DNA from: Doris montereyensis
Lineage: Eukaryota; Mollusca; Gastropoda; Nudibranchia; Dorididae
Assembly (NCBI GenBank): GCA_037039925.1
Contig: JAXRKP010000244.1
Coordinates: 194,001 to 258,000, forward strand
Direction of reading: 5' to 3'
Length of the DNA: 64,000 nucleotides
The notes beneath the pieces are model-generated. The model was not told the DNA's origin, did not search any database, and saw nothing but the letters and a program-made list of their open reading frames with translations. A program made the position numbers and the translations under genes. Positions within the stretch are counted from its first letter, which is position 1; every line of letters starts with the position of its first letter. Positions 13,601 to 22,792 of the stretch are shown piece by piece.

Positions 13601-15563
13601 ATCGGTGTGTTTAAGGGTGGCTTAGGATAAAAAATAAGCCATAGTTTACAATGAAAGCAAGAAAACTGATCGGGAGTTATATTAAGACATTTTAGGCACG
13701 GGCACGTGCAAACCGTAGGTGTGGTCCGTGGCGTGACCTAGATAACATTTGGGCACTTGACACACTTCAGACATTACCCGCATTTATTTTTTTTAACAAT
13801 ACGCAATTAACTGTATAACGATAGACATGAAACCTTTCGAAGAACATAAGGTCTCAAGTGTTTAGTTTCTTTTGTCCGTGAGTATATATGTGTATTGATT
13901 ATGTGTATTCGTGTCTCCTCACACTAAACTAATGACATGTTGCAAGTACTGTTTGTTAATAGTGTGACTGACTACAGGAATGCAAATAGTCATCTGTTCT
14001 TCCTCACTTCTCATCTGATGCCATATTGAAATATTCAGGGATTGATAAAGACAGCTTATCTATACTTCCTGCTTACTATTAAATTACGTTCAGTGATACA
14101 TCAAAACACTATTTTGCCTTCTTTTTTCTTATATCACCAGAAATTTGAAATAGAACTCTCACTGACAGAGGATGGTATCGATGTCACCAGTGCTGATTCA
14201 GAGGGGGAGCTTATCAGACCTGAAGACTATCAGCCGAATGAACTTTTTGATACAATTACTGTTGAGGACACAGATGAAGATGAGTGAGTACATCCCCTTG
14301 CTGTCATTGTTTGTAGTTTACTTCCCGTAACTTTTATGTTATTTGTCTGAACTGTCTTTGCCAGTTGTTTGTAGACATTCTACACTCACAGTTGTTCAAG
14401 TCATAATAGTAAGTAGTAAAGTAAGTTCCTTCATGGCCATTATGACTCAGAGTCAGAGCTTAGCCCGGTTTCTATATTGTGAAGCATAACAGGCGATAAT
14501 AATCACCTCCTGGACAGGACACTGGTCTGGCCGGATTTTACTGCAAAGCTAGTACTTGTACCCATTTGCACCAGGGTTTGATGGGAATGTCTGTTCAGTG
14601 TCTTTCCCAAAGAGCATAACATTGGATCTAACTTTGTTAGGATTCAAACCTGGGACCTCATGATCCTAAGTCCGGCAGCCTAGCCCATTGGCAATCAAGC
14701 CACTCAAGTAATAATGCTTAGTATCAAATACACTTCAGCAGAATCTGCAATTACCCCTTGCTCCCATTTTTTTTTCCCCTATTTTGAAAAATAATAAAGT
14801 CAATCTCTTAAGGTTAGCTGAAACTCAATCATTGATATTTTGAAAAATAACTGAGTCAACAATAAAAAATTTGTTGAACTTTACGATCATCACAACTCTC
14901 TACAAGTTCAAAAACAAGACAGATATAAGGATCATCACAACTGAACCTCACCAATATCAAGACATTGATATAACAACAACCAGAGTTTTTACGATCCCAA
15001 CTGAAAACCTCACCAATATCAAGACATTGATATAACAACAACCAGAGTTGAACATTTACGATCATCACAACTGAAACCTCACCAATATCAAGACATTGAT
15101 ATAACAACAACCAGAGTTGAACATTTACGATCATCATCACAACTGAGTTGAACACCATCACCAATCACCAAATAAGACATTGATATAACAACAACCAGAG
15201 TTGAACATTTATGATCATCACAAAAGAAGAAGAAAAACAATTCTTTAAATTTAATTCAACATTTGTGGTTGTTTTGCTGTAGGCCTAGATCTACATTGTG
15301 GAGCAAAATTAATCAATTTAATTCTTTTATTTATTCATATATATTTTTAGTTTGCTGGTGTGTCTTTAGTTTTTCACATAACTGTATATTTATTATTTAC
15401 AGAGTTATAGTGAAAGCATTTGGTGAGAGCACAAAGTTTTCCTATGGGAGCTGGTTAAATACACCAGATCCTCTTTGCCGCATACAATTGAAATTGGACA
15501 AACCAGAGATGAGTCTGACAGGTCGTTTACGTTGTCCATTGCAGAGTTTGTCATTGGAGGACG
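461..15563 (+). CDS. Laminin-alpha-like gene, 3' portion (12 exons, partial)
   Basis: Twelve exons join into one reading frame. Laminin alpha chains are secreted basement-membrane subunits; they trimerise through a coiled coil, and their C-terminal G domains bind cell receptors. Exon 1 is helical, rich in N, K and L, like the end of the coiled-coil domain. Exons 2-5 form a first laminin-G-like unit (KWHTISLLR, SYIGGLPNN, then W-x-GC and a closing Cys). Exons 6-9 form a second (LSLRFRSKQ, GILLGG, IGCASISS, closing KC). Exons 10-12 start a third, more divergent one with an acidic stretch (TVEDTDEDE). The 5' part lies before the window and no start codon is expected here. Exon phases agree except at the exon 3/4 and 4/5 junctions, where a base or a donor site seems altered. 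Coiled coil followed by G domains argues for a laminin alpha chain rather than perlecan, agrin or neurexin. The exact orthologue is not assigned. Confidence 0.82.
1158..1310 (+). CDS. Laminin-alpha-like exon 2 (G domain start)
   Basis: The acceptor is gtgtttttcag and the donor gtgggt; 153 nt, phase 0-0. It encodes LSILKEGKSP through VLYSVGNDS. The pattern S-F-S-L-C-I followed by V-L-Y-S is the first beta-strand region of a laminin-G fold. Confidence 0.75.
1901..2045 (+). CDS. Laminin-alpha-like exon 3 (G domain, donor unclear)
   Basis: The acceptor gaatctccag is followed by LSYALKLSDGELSALVYD and then DKWHTISLLR, the conserved W-H strand of a laminin-G domain. Joining to exon 4 in frame (LLR + VGQTLNL) would need the exon to end at 2034, but the next bases are not GT. 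The only nearby GT is at 2046 and gives the wrong phase. A 38-bp satellite begins just downstream. Confidence 0.7.
2087..2570. repeat. 38-bp minisatellite in laminin intron 3
   Basis: Imperfect units containing GTTCCCAGTAATATCTCTTT and AATGCTTACTACTAGGA, about twelve, several shortened. It starts about 40 bases after the last recognisable codon of exon 3. Confidence 0.85.
3597..3732 (+). CDS. Laminin-alpha-like exon 4
   Basis: The acceptor is tctctattgacag and the donor gtaagt. It enters in phase 2 and leaves in phase 0 (136 nt). The translation VGQTLNLTAAREDNVF and the closing SYIGGLPNNMK contain the Y-x-G-G-x-P strand found in laminin-G domains. Confidence 0.75.
3976..4240 (+). mobile_element. 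tRNA-derived SINE, family A
   Basis: The head has a box A (TAGCTCAGTCGGTAGAG) and a box B-like GAATTCAATTCC with tRNA spacing. A body follows that shares CCACATTATGCCGTAT and a CTCAACTCTG end with 8645-8810. Confidence 0.7.
4636..4815 (+). mobile_element. SINE family C, truncated copy
   Basis: It has a degenerate head (GGTTCAAACCCACC), the CCCCTGGTCCAGGTC body and the AAATCAAATCAAATC tail of the family seen in full at 45786-46115. Confidence 0.6.
4973..5144 (+). CDS. Laminin-alpha-like exon 5 (G domain 1 end)
   Basis: It encodes GFSLSLNEKCLDNVYYQQ, then PWEGCVSELLVND, and a closing Cys completed by the next exon. W-x-GC-x3-L plus a late Cys is the classic end of a laminin-G domain. The donor gtgcgt at 5145 gives phase 2, matching exon 6. 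The start at the aaag acceptor needs one more base than exon 4 supplies, so one G is probably missing at the exon 4 donor. Confidence 0.72.
5520..5673 (+). CDS. Laminin-alpha-like exon 6 (G domain 2 start)
   Basis: The acceptor is ttcaccag and the donor gtgagt; 154 nt, phase 2 to 0. It encodes LPWIFDGGGFVHYSW and IDSLSLRFRSKQPHA. F-x-G-x-G-x-V/Y followed by L-R-F-R-S is the opening strand pair of a laminin-G domain. Confidence 0.75.
5996..6121 (+). CDS. Laminin-alpha-like exon 7
   Basis: The acceptor aaacttgtttag and donor gtaaat enclose 126 nt, phase 0-0. It encodes RFHLLVTLNNGAVQIE and closes FNDGESHTLK. L-x-N-G-x-V and the D-G-x-x-H motif match the middle of a laminin-G domain. Confidence 0.78.
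6450..6740 (+). mobile_element. tRNA-derived SINE, family B
   Basis: The head TGGCCGAGTGGTCAGG and GGGTTCGAATCC are box A and box B of a Ser/Leu-type tRNA. The body includes GGGAAAGACACTTAAT and the CACCTGTTCCGCTTCA segment. It is not a functional tRNA gene, because the cloverleaf decays beyond the boxes and a SINE body follows. Confidence 0.7.
7440..7625. repeat. (ATT)n microsatellite after a LINE-like 3' end
   Basis: A long TTA/ATT run. The preceding AAGGCACCCTAGAGC and GGCGCAATAGAAATG resemble the 3' ends of CR1/L2-type retrotransposons, which often finish in ATT repeats. Confidence 0.7.
7672..7829 (+). CDS. Laminin-alpha-like exon 8
   Basis: The acceptor is ttgacgcatag and the donor gtaagt; 158 nt, phase 0 to 2. 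It encodes IFFRDRGTYPDLDGDV and then VRDGILLGGFVSEEKF. The L-G-G-F strand sits at the position of the usual Y-x-G-G. Confidence 0.75.
8235..8480 (+). mobile_element. tRNA-derived SINE, family C
   Basis: Head CTCAGTGGTCTAGAGGCAAG and a GTGGGTTAAAATCC box B. The body runs to the AAATCAAATCAAAT tail shared with other copies at 4636, 21475(-), 45786 and fragments. Confidence 0.7.
8645..8810 (+). mobile_element. SINE family A, body fragment
   Basis: It shares the CTATTCAGA, ACTACCACATTATGCCGTAT-like and CTCAACTCTG segments with 3976-4240 but lacks the tRNA-like head. Confidence 0.55.
8931..9039 (+). CDS. Laminin-alpha-like exon 9 (G domain 2 end)
   Basis: The acceptor is ttgtcctcag and the donor gtgagt; 109 nt, phase 2 to 0. 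It encodes IGCASISSINGKELLYDG and ends YYGKCTMRS, the conserved G-C and final Cys of a laminin-G domain. The donor lies at the very edge of a 1.65-kb satellite. Confidence 0.76.
9040..10692. repeat. 28-bp satellite, about 55-60 units, in laminin intron 9
   Basis: The unit contains AGTGTCTGTAAAGCTAAAAA and CAAAGTAT. A core from about 9660 to 10330 is nearly uniform and the edges are more diverged. It begins within a few bases of the exon 9 donor. Confidence 0.93.
11323..11457 (+). CDS. Laminin-alpha-like exon 10 (third G domain start)
   Basis: The acceptor is atctccccag and the donor gtgagt; 135 nt, phase 0-0. It encodes VWQSCIHFPDTSQPLSLG and RNSTGPLLLYVKED. G-P-L-L-L-Y is a strand often seen early in laminin-G folds. 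Confidence 0.68.
11935..12125. repeat. ~41-bp tandem repeat, four to five units
   Basis: Units contain ATAGATCTATCTGCAATACA and GTAAGATCACATTTATTC, with single changes. Confidence 0.8.
12240..12355 (+). mobile_element. tRNA-like SINE head fragment
   Basis: GTGGATAGGGCGATGCA and a box B-like GGGTTCAAATCC followed by a T-rich stretch. It is probably a SINE fragment, with only the head recognisable. Confidence 0.4.
12650..13881. mobile_element. Fold-back element with long inverted arms and satellite core
   Basis: Arms of about 350-390 bp at 12650-13042 and 13500-13881 are inverted copies; both hold GTCACGCCACGGACCACAC or its reverse and GAAACTAAACACTT. The centre is a tandem array of a 56-bp unit, and part of that unit also appears inverted at the inner end of the left arm. 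No coding capacity is seen, so it is a non-autonomous DNA element. Confidence 0.8.
13075..13530. repeat. 56-bp tandem repeat inside the fold-back element
   Basis: About eight units containing AAAACTGAAAATTGTCTCAC, TATATCTTTAACACCAAC and GCCTGCAACAAGCATGTC. Confidence 0.9.
14141..14283 (+). CDS. Laminin-alpha-like exon 11 (acidic)
   Basis: The acceptor is atatcaccag and the donor gtgagt; 143 nt, phase 0 to 2. It encodes KFEIELSLTEDGIDV and a strongly acidic end, ITVEDTDEDE. It keeps the frame between exons 10 and 12 but has little laminin-G character. Confidence 0.65.
14425..14705 (-). mobile_element. SINE family B, reverse copy
   Basis: The reverse complement of 6450-6740: GGATTCAAACCTGGGACC is the inverted box B, and the body CAGTGTCTTTCCCAAAG matches. 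Confidence 0.7.
14880..15225. repeat. ~69-bp tandem repeat, about five units
   Basis: Units contain CACCAATATCAAGACATTGA, TATAACAACAACCAGAG and TTTACGATCATCACAACT, some shortened. Confidence 0.85.
15403..15563 (+). CDS. Laminin-alpha-like exon 12
   Basis: The acceptor is tattatttacag and the donor gtaagc; 161 nt, phase 2 to 1. It encodes VIVKAFGESTKFSYGSW and CRIQLKLDKPEMSL, resembling the start of a laminin-G domain (F-G-x-S-x-x-Y). The next exon is not certain. Confidence 0.66.
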
Positions 15564-15714
15564 GTAAGCAACGCATCTTAAATTATAGAAGAAATAGGAC
15601 CGGCACTTACTTGACTTGTTATTTCAAAGTATTGTTGCTACATCTCATGTTTTCATGGCTTTTTGTTCTTTTTCAATATTATTTTTCAACTCAATTTTTT
15701 TCTTTAGTATGTCC

Positions 15715-15845
15715 TAGTCCTATAGCATTGATTTTTACTCCCAAGCTAGTGCTTGTACCCATTTGCACCTGGGTAGAGTGGGGGAAATGTTTTGCTAGGA
15801 TTCGAACCCAGGATCTCATGATCCCCAGTCTGGGAGCAATTTCAA
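15715..15845 (-). mobile_element. SINE family B, reverse fragment
   Basis: TACTCCCAAGCTAGTGCTTG and GGATTCGAACCCAGGATC match the inverted head and body of family B. Confidence 0.6.
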
Positions 15846-15892
15846 ATTGTACAGTTAATTTTCAAAATTTTCCTCTTTTTGTCAAGCAATCT

Positions 15893-16290
15893 CCCACTTT
15901 TTCTGTTCATGGAGTTGGCAGCCCTGGTGTCACTTAGTATTTACTATGCATTTTCTGTTCATGGAGTTGGCAGCCCTGGTGTAACGTAGTATTGACTATT
16001 TACTATGCATTTTCTGTTCATGGAGTTGGCAGCCCTGGTGTAACGTAGTATTGACTATTTACTATGCATTTTCTGTTCATGGGGTTGGCAGCCCTGGTGT
16101 CACGTAGTATTTACTATGCTTTTTCTGTTCATGGAGTTGGCAGCCCTGGTGTCACGTAGTATTTACTATGCATTTTCTGTTCATGGAGTTGGCAGCCCTG
16201 GTGTCACGTAGTGTTTATTATTTACTATGCATTTTCTGTTCATGGGTTTGGCAGCCCTGGTGTCACGTAGTATTGACTATTTACTATGCA
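15893..16290. repeat. ~55-65-bp tandem repeat, seven units
   Basis: Units contain TTTTCTGTTCATGGAGTTGG, CAGCCCTGGTGTCACGTAG and ATTTACTATGCA, with two unit lengths. Confidence 0.9.
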
Positions 16291-17033
16291 TTTACTGTAA
16301 GTAGCATTATAAGCATTGATTCATTTGGCCAAGGAAAAAGTTGGCTGTATGCAGAAACCAGGTAATTTAACCAGCCTCAGAAATCCAAAATATTTGTTCA
16401 TCCGTCTCTTTACAACTGGTCAATGTGACAGTTTTGTTTAACATTGTGACAGTTTTGTTTAACGTTGTGACAGTCAATATGTTTATCCATTCCTCCTATT
16501 CATGCTCATCATTCAAGGAATTTCTCCACACTCAATGGAAAATGTCTTCTCATTAATTGTCTCTTCTTGCCTTTGTTCTATTGAGATTGTGGTTCTTCTT
16601 CTTCATAATAACTGACCAACTAAATTCTTGAACATTACTGTCACAAGACATGTTCTAATTTAAACCAAAAATATTAATCCAATTTTAGTTTTAAAGTGAT
16701 GTGTTAAAGTTTTGTTTTTAAAGTCTTCAGTGCTATTGCTGAGTTTTATTTCTGTTGACAGTCCATTCCACAGCCTAACTGTACTAGGGTAAAATGAGTG
16801 CAGGTGACAATCAATGTTTGAAGATGGAACCATGTATGTTTTGTTTGGCAGCCTGATTTGGTTGTTCTTGTATTAAGTTTAAGCTGATCTGATGGAATAA
16901 ACAGTTGGCCAGTTATAGCCTTAAAGAAAATATTAATTGGTTCATGTTGGTTTTGGTATTTCTATCAATAGTATCAGTGTTGTTATCTTATCTTTGATAT
17001 TGATAAGGTCTTTTCCATTATTTCATTCCTCAG

Positions 17034-17163
17034 ATTTTACGACTTGACACAACATAGTTCCACTCATACTCTCAAAGCATGTGAGGTTCCAGATACCTAT
17101 TTGAAAAGGAATTTTCCAACAGAAGCAACAAATACTAACTTGAATTCTTTTTCCTCGTCTTAA
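17034..17163 (+). CDS. Possible terminal exon of the laminin-alpha-like gene
   Basis: A strong pyrimidine-rich acceptor (cattatttcattcctcag) is followed by an open frame FYDLTQHSSTHTLKAC and a stop at 17161-17163. AATAAA follows at 17210-17215. It could be the gene's last exon, joined through a small candidate exon at 16314-16361 (IDSFGQGKSWLYAET), which has a poor acceptor. The phase from exon 12 does not match without a one-base change, and homology is not recognisable, so this is tentative. Confidence 0.25.
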
Positions 17164-17209
17164 CTTACATAAGTCACACACAAAATATGTTTCATGGAAA
17201 GAAACCTAA

Positions 17210-17215
17210 AATAAA
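17210..17215 (+). terminator. Possible polyadenylation signal AATAAA
   Basis: AATAAA lies 47 bases after the stop of the candidate last laminin exon. On its own the hexamer is common in AT-rich DNA. Confidence 0.25.
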
Positions 17216-18742
17216 GTAAACTCCAGAATTCTGGCCTGCCTGACAGTGTGACAGTGACAGGAAAGCTGTATAAAGAGAATTGTGTTTTTATGTAAAAGCC
17301 TCCCTTTCTTAGTGGGAAGTACTGGGCCTAATCTCAATATCAACCCACTTGAGTAGGCTTAAGATACATGTGCATGCCATTGCCATCAATGAATCAAACA
17401 GTCCCCCAGAGAAATTCCTTATCCCAAAACGTCCCATGCGCATTATCAAATCATGAAAATCTGAAAACACACCCACATACCAGTAATTCAGCAGGGGAAA
17501 ATCTGTTACACACAGAAAGCAGCCTCAGTCTTAGGTGGACCAACTTTTTAGTCGGCGGCCTCGTAGTGGAGACCACTGTTCACTGTATCATCAATTTAAC
17601 TATCAGTTAAGCCATTCATGATGATTGATAGAGATAATGATACAAACAATAGTAACAGTGTGAAGCAAAAGAAAGTGCCTCTCATTGAAGACCAAACTCA
17701 GTGAAAATAGAAAGATGAGAGAAGTATAATAAATATGAAGTTTATATATATAAAAAGCAAACTCAGCATTTCATCAAATCAAACTATTCAAACTGGTTTG
17801 TTAAGTTTCAGGATGAAATCACTTACTTATAGCATAGAAATAGAATGATAGTGATAGGCTTGTTTTTCCTTTTTTTAAAACATAAATTAAGTGCTTATGA
17901 TGGGAGAGTTTCTTACCATATCATTGAGATAAATACGGAGGCCACATTTTTGACACCAGTCAGTTAGATTATATGGAGATTATGTCAATATTCTAAACTG
18001 TGTTCATTGACAGTAGATCTACTACTAGTACTAAAATTCACAGCACTATAAAAACTAAAATTCTCTCAAAAGAACACAGCACTATAAAAACTAAAAAAGG
18101 TAATATGTACACATTATATAAAAGAATGCACAGGAATCATTAACAAGTTAAAGCAAATGGCACTTCAAGGCCTCATTAATTATCTCTGCCTTGTGTCTGT
18201 CATTATGTCTAGTGACGTTTTTAAATGATATATTATTATTATTAATTATTCCAAAGAGAAGTGCCTTAAGTTACATAATATTAATATTATAGACACTTAG
18301 CTGCTCAGGATAGTGTTACTGTTAATCCATTGTTGTGTCCCTGCCAATTTGATTTAACACCTTGCATTTGCATATTTAGTGACTTTGGCTGAATGAGAAT
18401 CAAAACTGAAATTTGAGCCAGACAACCTTGTTTAACTTGTTGCGACTAATGTTACATTTGAATTTGAGGTGGGGTTGTTTACTGCTCCGTGTTCCACCAG
18501 TTTCACTTCCATATCCAGTGATGATTTGACTCTGAGTCTGAGAGTTTTTGTTTATATTTACTTGTTTTTTAATGAGATTACTGGACTGTTGTTTGTGATT
18601 TTTTGTTGTTGCTTATTTGTAAACTGTAATTGTAATAATTAATATAATGGTATAATTGTTTGTTTGGGAAACTTTCCCCCAAATCTTAAGCTCTTGAAAA
18701 TGAAAGTTCTTGACCTCAACGCTGTTAATGTTTACATTACGT

Positions 18743-18990
18743 GGCCTTGAAATGACAGGGTCGAAAGTCGACTTTGGTAAGTTTTGAGAAAATCATTGTT
18801 AAAGATTTTGAAAAGAGAACTTGCCTTTGCACATACAGCCTACATCACTAAAAATGAGCCTAGAGAGGGGTAAAGAGCCCTTTATTCGTTGTTTGAAGGG
18901 AGAACACACACATACACACAATATAGGTTCCTGGGGTGTTTATTTGATTTTTGAAAAAAAAATTGGACCTACGCCCGTCATTCCAAGGCC
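18743..18990. mobile_element. Short inverted-terminal element (GGCCTTGRAATGAC family)
   Basis: About 250 bp bounded by GGCCTTGAAATGACAGGG and CGTCATTCCAAGGCC. A second copy in inverse orientation is at 25846-26392. No open frame; MITE-like. Confidence 0.65.
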
Positions 18991-19100
18991 TTGATTAGTT
19001 ACAAATCTCCATGACCTACATTCCAAGGCCTTGATTAGTTACAAATCTCCATGACCTACATTACAAGGCTGGATTAGTTACAAAACTCCATGACCAACAT
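18981..19100. repeat. 40-bp tandem repeat made from an element end
   Basis: Three units of TTCCAAGGCCTTGATTAG plus TTACAAATCTCCATGACC. They start with the terminal sequence of the neighbouring MITE. Confidence 0.75.
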
Positions 19101-19279
19101 TACAAGAAATTACTAATTTTCAAATTGGGAAATATTTATAACTATACATTGTAATTTGTATGTATCGAGGGCAAAATACCTGGGATCAATCATTTCATCA
19201 AATGAAATATTCCTACTCAAAGGAAGTCCCAGTTTTCTTGTATTTGTTATACTAATACATGCACTAATATTTTAGAAAT

Positions 19280-20058
19280 ACAAATGAGCCTGAATGCCCG
19301 ACGTTTGGGAAACAGAGAAAATGGGCATTTAGGCAAAATGGACAATTAGGCAAAAAAAGGTCCGAGGCAACAATTTGGGGGGGGGGGGGGGGGGGTGTGA
19401 TCAGCAAGTGAGTTCATCGAGAATGGTACAAAAATTTAACATTTACCTCCCTAAACTGGGCTTTCAGTACAAATCTCTCTCGTCACACAAACCTGAAGGC
19501 ACAATGGATACAATAGACAGGGCTGCAATAAAAATTTTCACACATTGTCCCTCGATCGCGATGAGTGCCCGGTCTATTAAAATGCCAGGTGATTTCATGC
19601 CACTTACGAAAGAGCCATGGGTGGAGTCTGGAAGACTGTTCAATTCTAATTGCCTAATGTCAATAATGACAAACCAGTGATCCAATGGGACAAAGGCTGT
19701 GCTAATGCTATTCTGTCCAGTAGGTGGAGTTGAGTTATGAAGCGAAGACTAATCATTTTTTATTACATTTCAATGGATAGGTAATGAAGGGTGGTTATAC
19801 ACAATGCATGGCACATTGTTGACGGGCATAAGCATGGGATTACATGAATGTGTGATAAAATGGAAAATAAATTTTGATTAATTACGCACATACTTTATAA
19901 TTTGTAGATGACACCTCACGGTTGCCATTGAGACCGGGCATTTAGGCAATAATCTTGGTTTTGAAATGGGCATTTAGAGGGCAATTTCTATAGAAAAAAA
20001 TAGGTTTCACTGAGATTGCGGGCATTTATGTGAAACAAGCATTATGCGTTCACTACTG
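19280..20058 (-). mobile_element. ~780-bp inverted-terminal element (CAGTAGTGACCGCC family), reverse copy
   Basis: The right end is CACTACTG-TA. The left end is a decayed GCCTGAATGCCC. The interior matches 22793-23579 in reverse, including the run of G at 19378-19395. Open frames here are shadows. Confidence 0.75.
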
Positions 20059-20059
20059 T

Positions 20060-21470
20060 ACTAAGAATTATTTTGTTAAAGATTGTTTGTTGTCTAATTG
20101 TCTTGTCAATTAATGATGATATGGTAATCTTAGGAGTTAACGTTTTCATGATTCTTGAAACTTATCTAGATTGTATTGAAAGTAAAGTCTCTTTTAATGT
20201 TAATGCTCTTACTCTTAATCGACAATTGACGACTCTTGATTTTGTTTACTTTTGAACGGAAAAAAATGACTTTCCCACTATGAGTACTTACTTGTGCTAG
20301 TACTAGTATTACTAATTAGTATTAGTGGTATACACTTACATTTATTAAGTTTATCCATTATTGTGAAATCCAAAAACATTAGTTTGAGTTTGAGCAGAAT
20401 CCTTCATTACCATCTTCAATTTCTGTTACTGTTACAATTTATGTCATCCAATTGTGTATTAAAGATGTTAAAAAGAAAAGATAAAAGTTGCATTCCACCT
20501 TTCATTAGTGTCATGACTTACAATTGCTATTATTATCAATTTCAATGATTTTCTTTGCATGTCTTTTGTTTAATTAAAACAAAAAAGATGAAATAAACCA
20601 TTATCTTTAAAATAAAAAGAATCTAAATAAACTTTCTTTGGTTTGTTAATTTCATCACTAAATTTGGAAGTGTCTATGGCTCCATTGAGCCCACTGACTC
20701 AATATTTTACAGCCTCCTCCTCCTTCTTTCCATGAACTCCTGAAGTATTTTCCTTACTCTCATTCTCACACCCCCACCCCATGGGTTCCATAAAGATGGA
20801 ATTGCCAGTCGACACTAAAGAAGAGAAGATGACGAACAGTGTCGAGTGGGAAATGTTTTCCTAATTTCAAAGTTTTAAAAATGTTAATTCTTCTTAAATA
20901 AAGTAAAGCTTTTTTTATTTATTTCATCTTTAGAAAATAACCTGCAGTTTTAGTTTCTGGTTTCAATAAAAAAAACTGCAAGGCTTTATATCCACTAGAC
21001 TGGCTGTGTGTATGGCAGTGTGACAATTGTTGCAAGCATTTTGGTAGGGTAATTACAAGTGCCACCTAATAGATCTAGTAATAGTAATAGTCTGTCCTTG
21101 CAGTAATTTGCAAATTAAAATCTCAAAATTTGCCCTAAAAAAAACTCAACAATAAGCTCAATAAGTCAAAATTTGCCAAGAACATTTGCAAAAATTGCCA
21201 ACAATTTCAAAACATGTCAAAAATTACTTTTATTTGTGAAAAAAAACAAGAAAGAAAAAGATAAAATTATTAAAAATGTATAGATGATCTATCATTTTCT
21301 GTCCTTGTGGAAAAGCTAAAAAAGATGCCAAAATTTGTCAAAGAAAAAGCCAAAAAATTGTCCATAAAAGTTGTCAAACTTATCTCAGCAAAAGACAAGA
21401 TTGTAAATTGTAAATAGAGGAACTTCTTGTTACAACAACTGAATTCAGTTTTAAAAATTTGTTTTATTTG
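20060..21470. other. Intergenic stretch with no recognised gene
   Basis: AT-rich sequence. Open frames are short and have no splice context or recognisable homology. No repeat family beyond simple runs. Confidence 0.4.
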
Positions 21471-21474
21471 ATTT

Positions 21475-21805
21475 TATTTTATTTATTCAGTCACAACTAA
21501 GGGCTTTTGGTAGGATTTTAAAATGTTGCCCAGACTACCTTGTAAACAGCTACGGGATCTTTAACATGAACAGAGTGTTCTTATCAGCATGCTGGACCTC
21601 CATTGTATGGTCCGTCTCCAATGGGACTAGGTGAGTGTCTCTATCCACCTACCTGGACCAGGGGTGTACGGTGTAGGTTGTATAATTATACAATTTGAAA
21701 AAAATCAGGAAACTTTTCAACATACCACTAATACCAGGGCTTAAACCCACGACCTTTAGTTGAGAAGTTGACACCTTGCCTCTGGACTACCGAGTCCCTC
21801 AGACT
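21475..21805 (-). mobile_element. SINE family C, full-length reverse copy
   Basis: It reads in reverse from the tail (TTTGATTTTATTT) to the head; TTAAACCCACGACCTTT is the inverted box B and GACACCTTGCCTCTGGACTA the inverted box A region. Confidence 0.7.
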
Positions 21806-22792
21806 CACACATGTCATTGTCATGTGTAGATTATATTTTCTAGCATATTTTTTAAGCTCTGTCAAATATCTAAGCTGGCACTGGTCCTAAGGACTGTCAG
21901 GTCGACCAGGATATTCCTCGACACTTACAATACATAGCCATTGGATTTAGAGATTTATATTAAAAAGTCTCTTCACAGGAGTTTGTTTTGGATTTGTTTT
22001 AAGGTCTCTCTGTAGGCCTAGACCAGTGGACACAGAAGTTTTTCATTTCCAAAATCTAAGTATAAATAAACTCTTGTTACTACAGCTTCTAAATTCATTG
22101 TTCTAGGCAAATATTTGTTACAAACAAGTTCATGAAAGGTAATGAAATAAAGTCTTCAACAAATTCGTGAAGCAATGCTGTTTGTTTCATTTTTAATCAT
22201 CAAAATGTGATGCTACATTGGCAAGGCATATAATTTTATTATGTTAATTCTTCACAGCCCAAGAGTTTCATTGGTTGAACGAAAGCTTAACCTGTGTGAC
22301 CCCTGACCCCATACATGAAAAAATGTAGGCACTGTGTCGTGTGTATTGGCCTTACATTTATAGATAGTCTTTCTCAGCTCCAGAGGAAAATTTCAACAAA
22401 AAAATGTTCTCTACAAGTTAAGCTTAAAACCCTTTGCACCTGGGGGAAATTTGTGTTGCAGTTGCAGAGTTCAAAATGAAGTCAAAATATTTTAGCAAAA
22501 CTTTGCACCAAAAGTTTTTGGGATTGTAGCGTCCTGTGGTGATGTTATTTTTAGATCTTGCGAAGCTGAGCGGATGTGGTGGGTGAAAAACAGGAGCGAT
22601 TTTAGTGCTGCACTGAAATCAAATTCGTCATGAGTTGACCATGGTAGTGGTAGCAGTAGGGAATGGACTGGTGCAACTCTGATGTCAACTAGAGATTAAA
22701 TGGAGCTCCTGCCAATTTTACAGGTTTTAAGTTGGTCACAGAAAGAAAGAAAAATAAAACACTGTGAAAGTGAAGCCAGTGCATTTGCAGTA

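Larger units (their letters stand above)
16380..18740. other. Unassigned stretch around the end of the laminin gene
   Basis: Apart from the possible exon and polyA signal at 17034-17215, I see no coding exon, RNA gene or clear repeat family here. There is a short duplication (GCACTATAAAAACTAAAA) near 18040-18095. Confidence 0.4.

Noticed and set aside
15263..15937. 224-codon open frame on the + strand
   Set aside because: Only the segment 15403-15563 is a supported exon. The rest is intron, a reverse SINE fragment and the start of a tandem repeat.
16314..16361. Small laminin exon (IDSFGQGKSWLYAET)
   Set aside because: The acceptor lacks a pyrimidine tract and the phase disagrees with exon 12. 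Kept only as a possible link to the candidate last exon.
19375..19680. 101-codon open frame starting with glycines
   Set aside because: It lies inside a reverse copy of the CAGTAGTGACCGCC element; the glycines are the G run.
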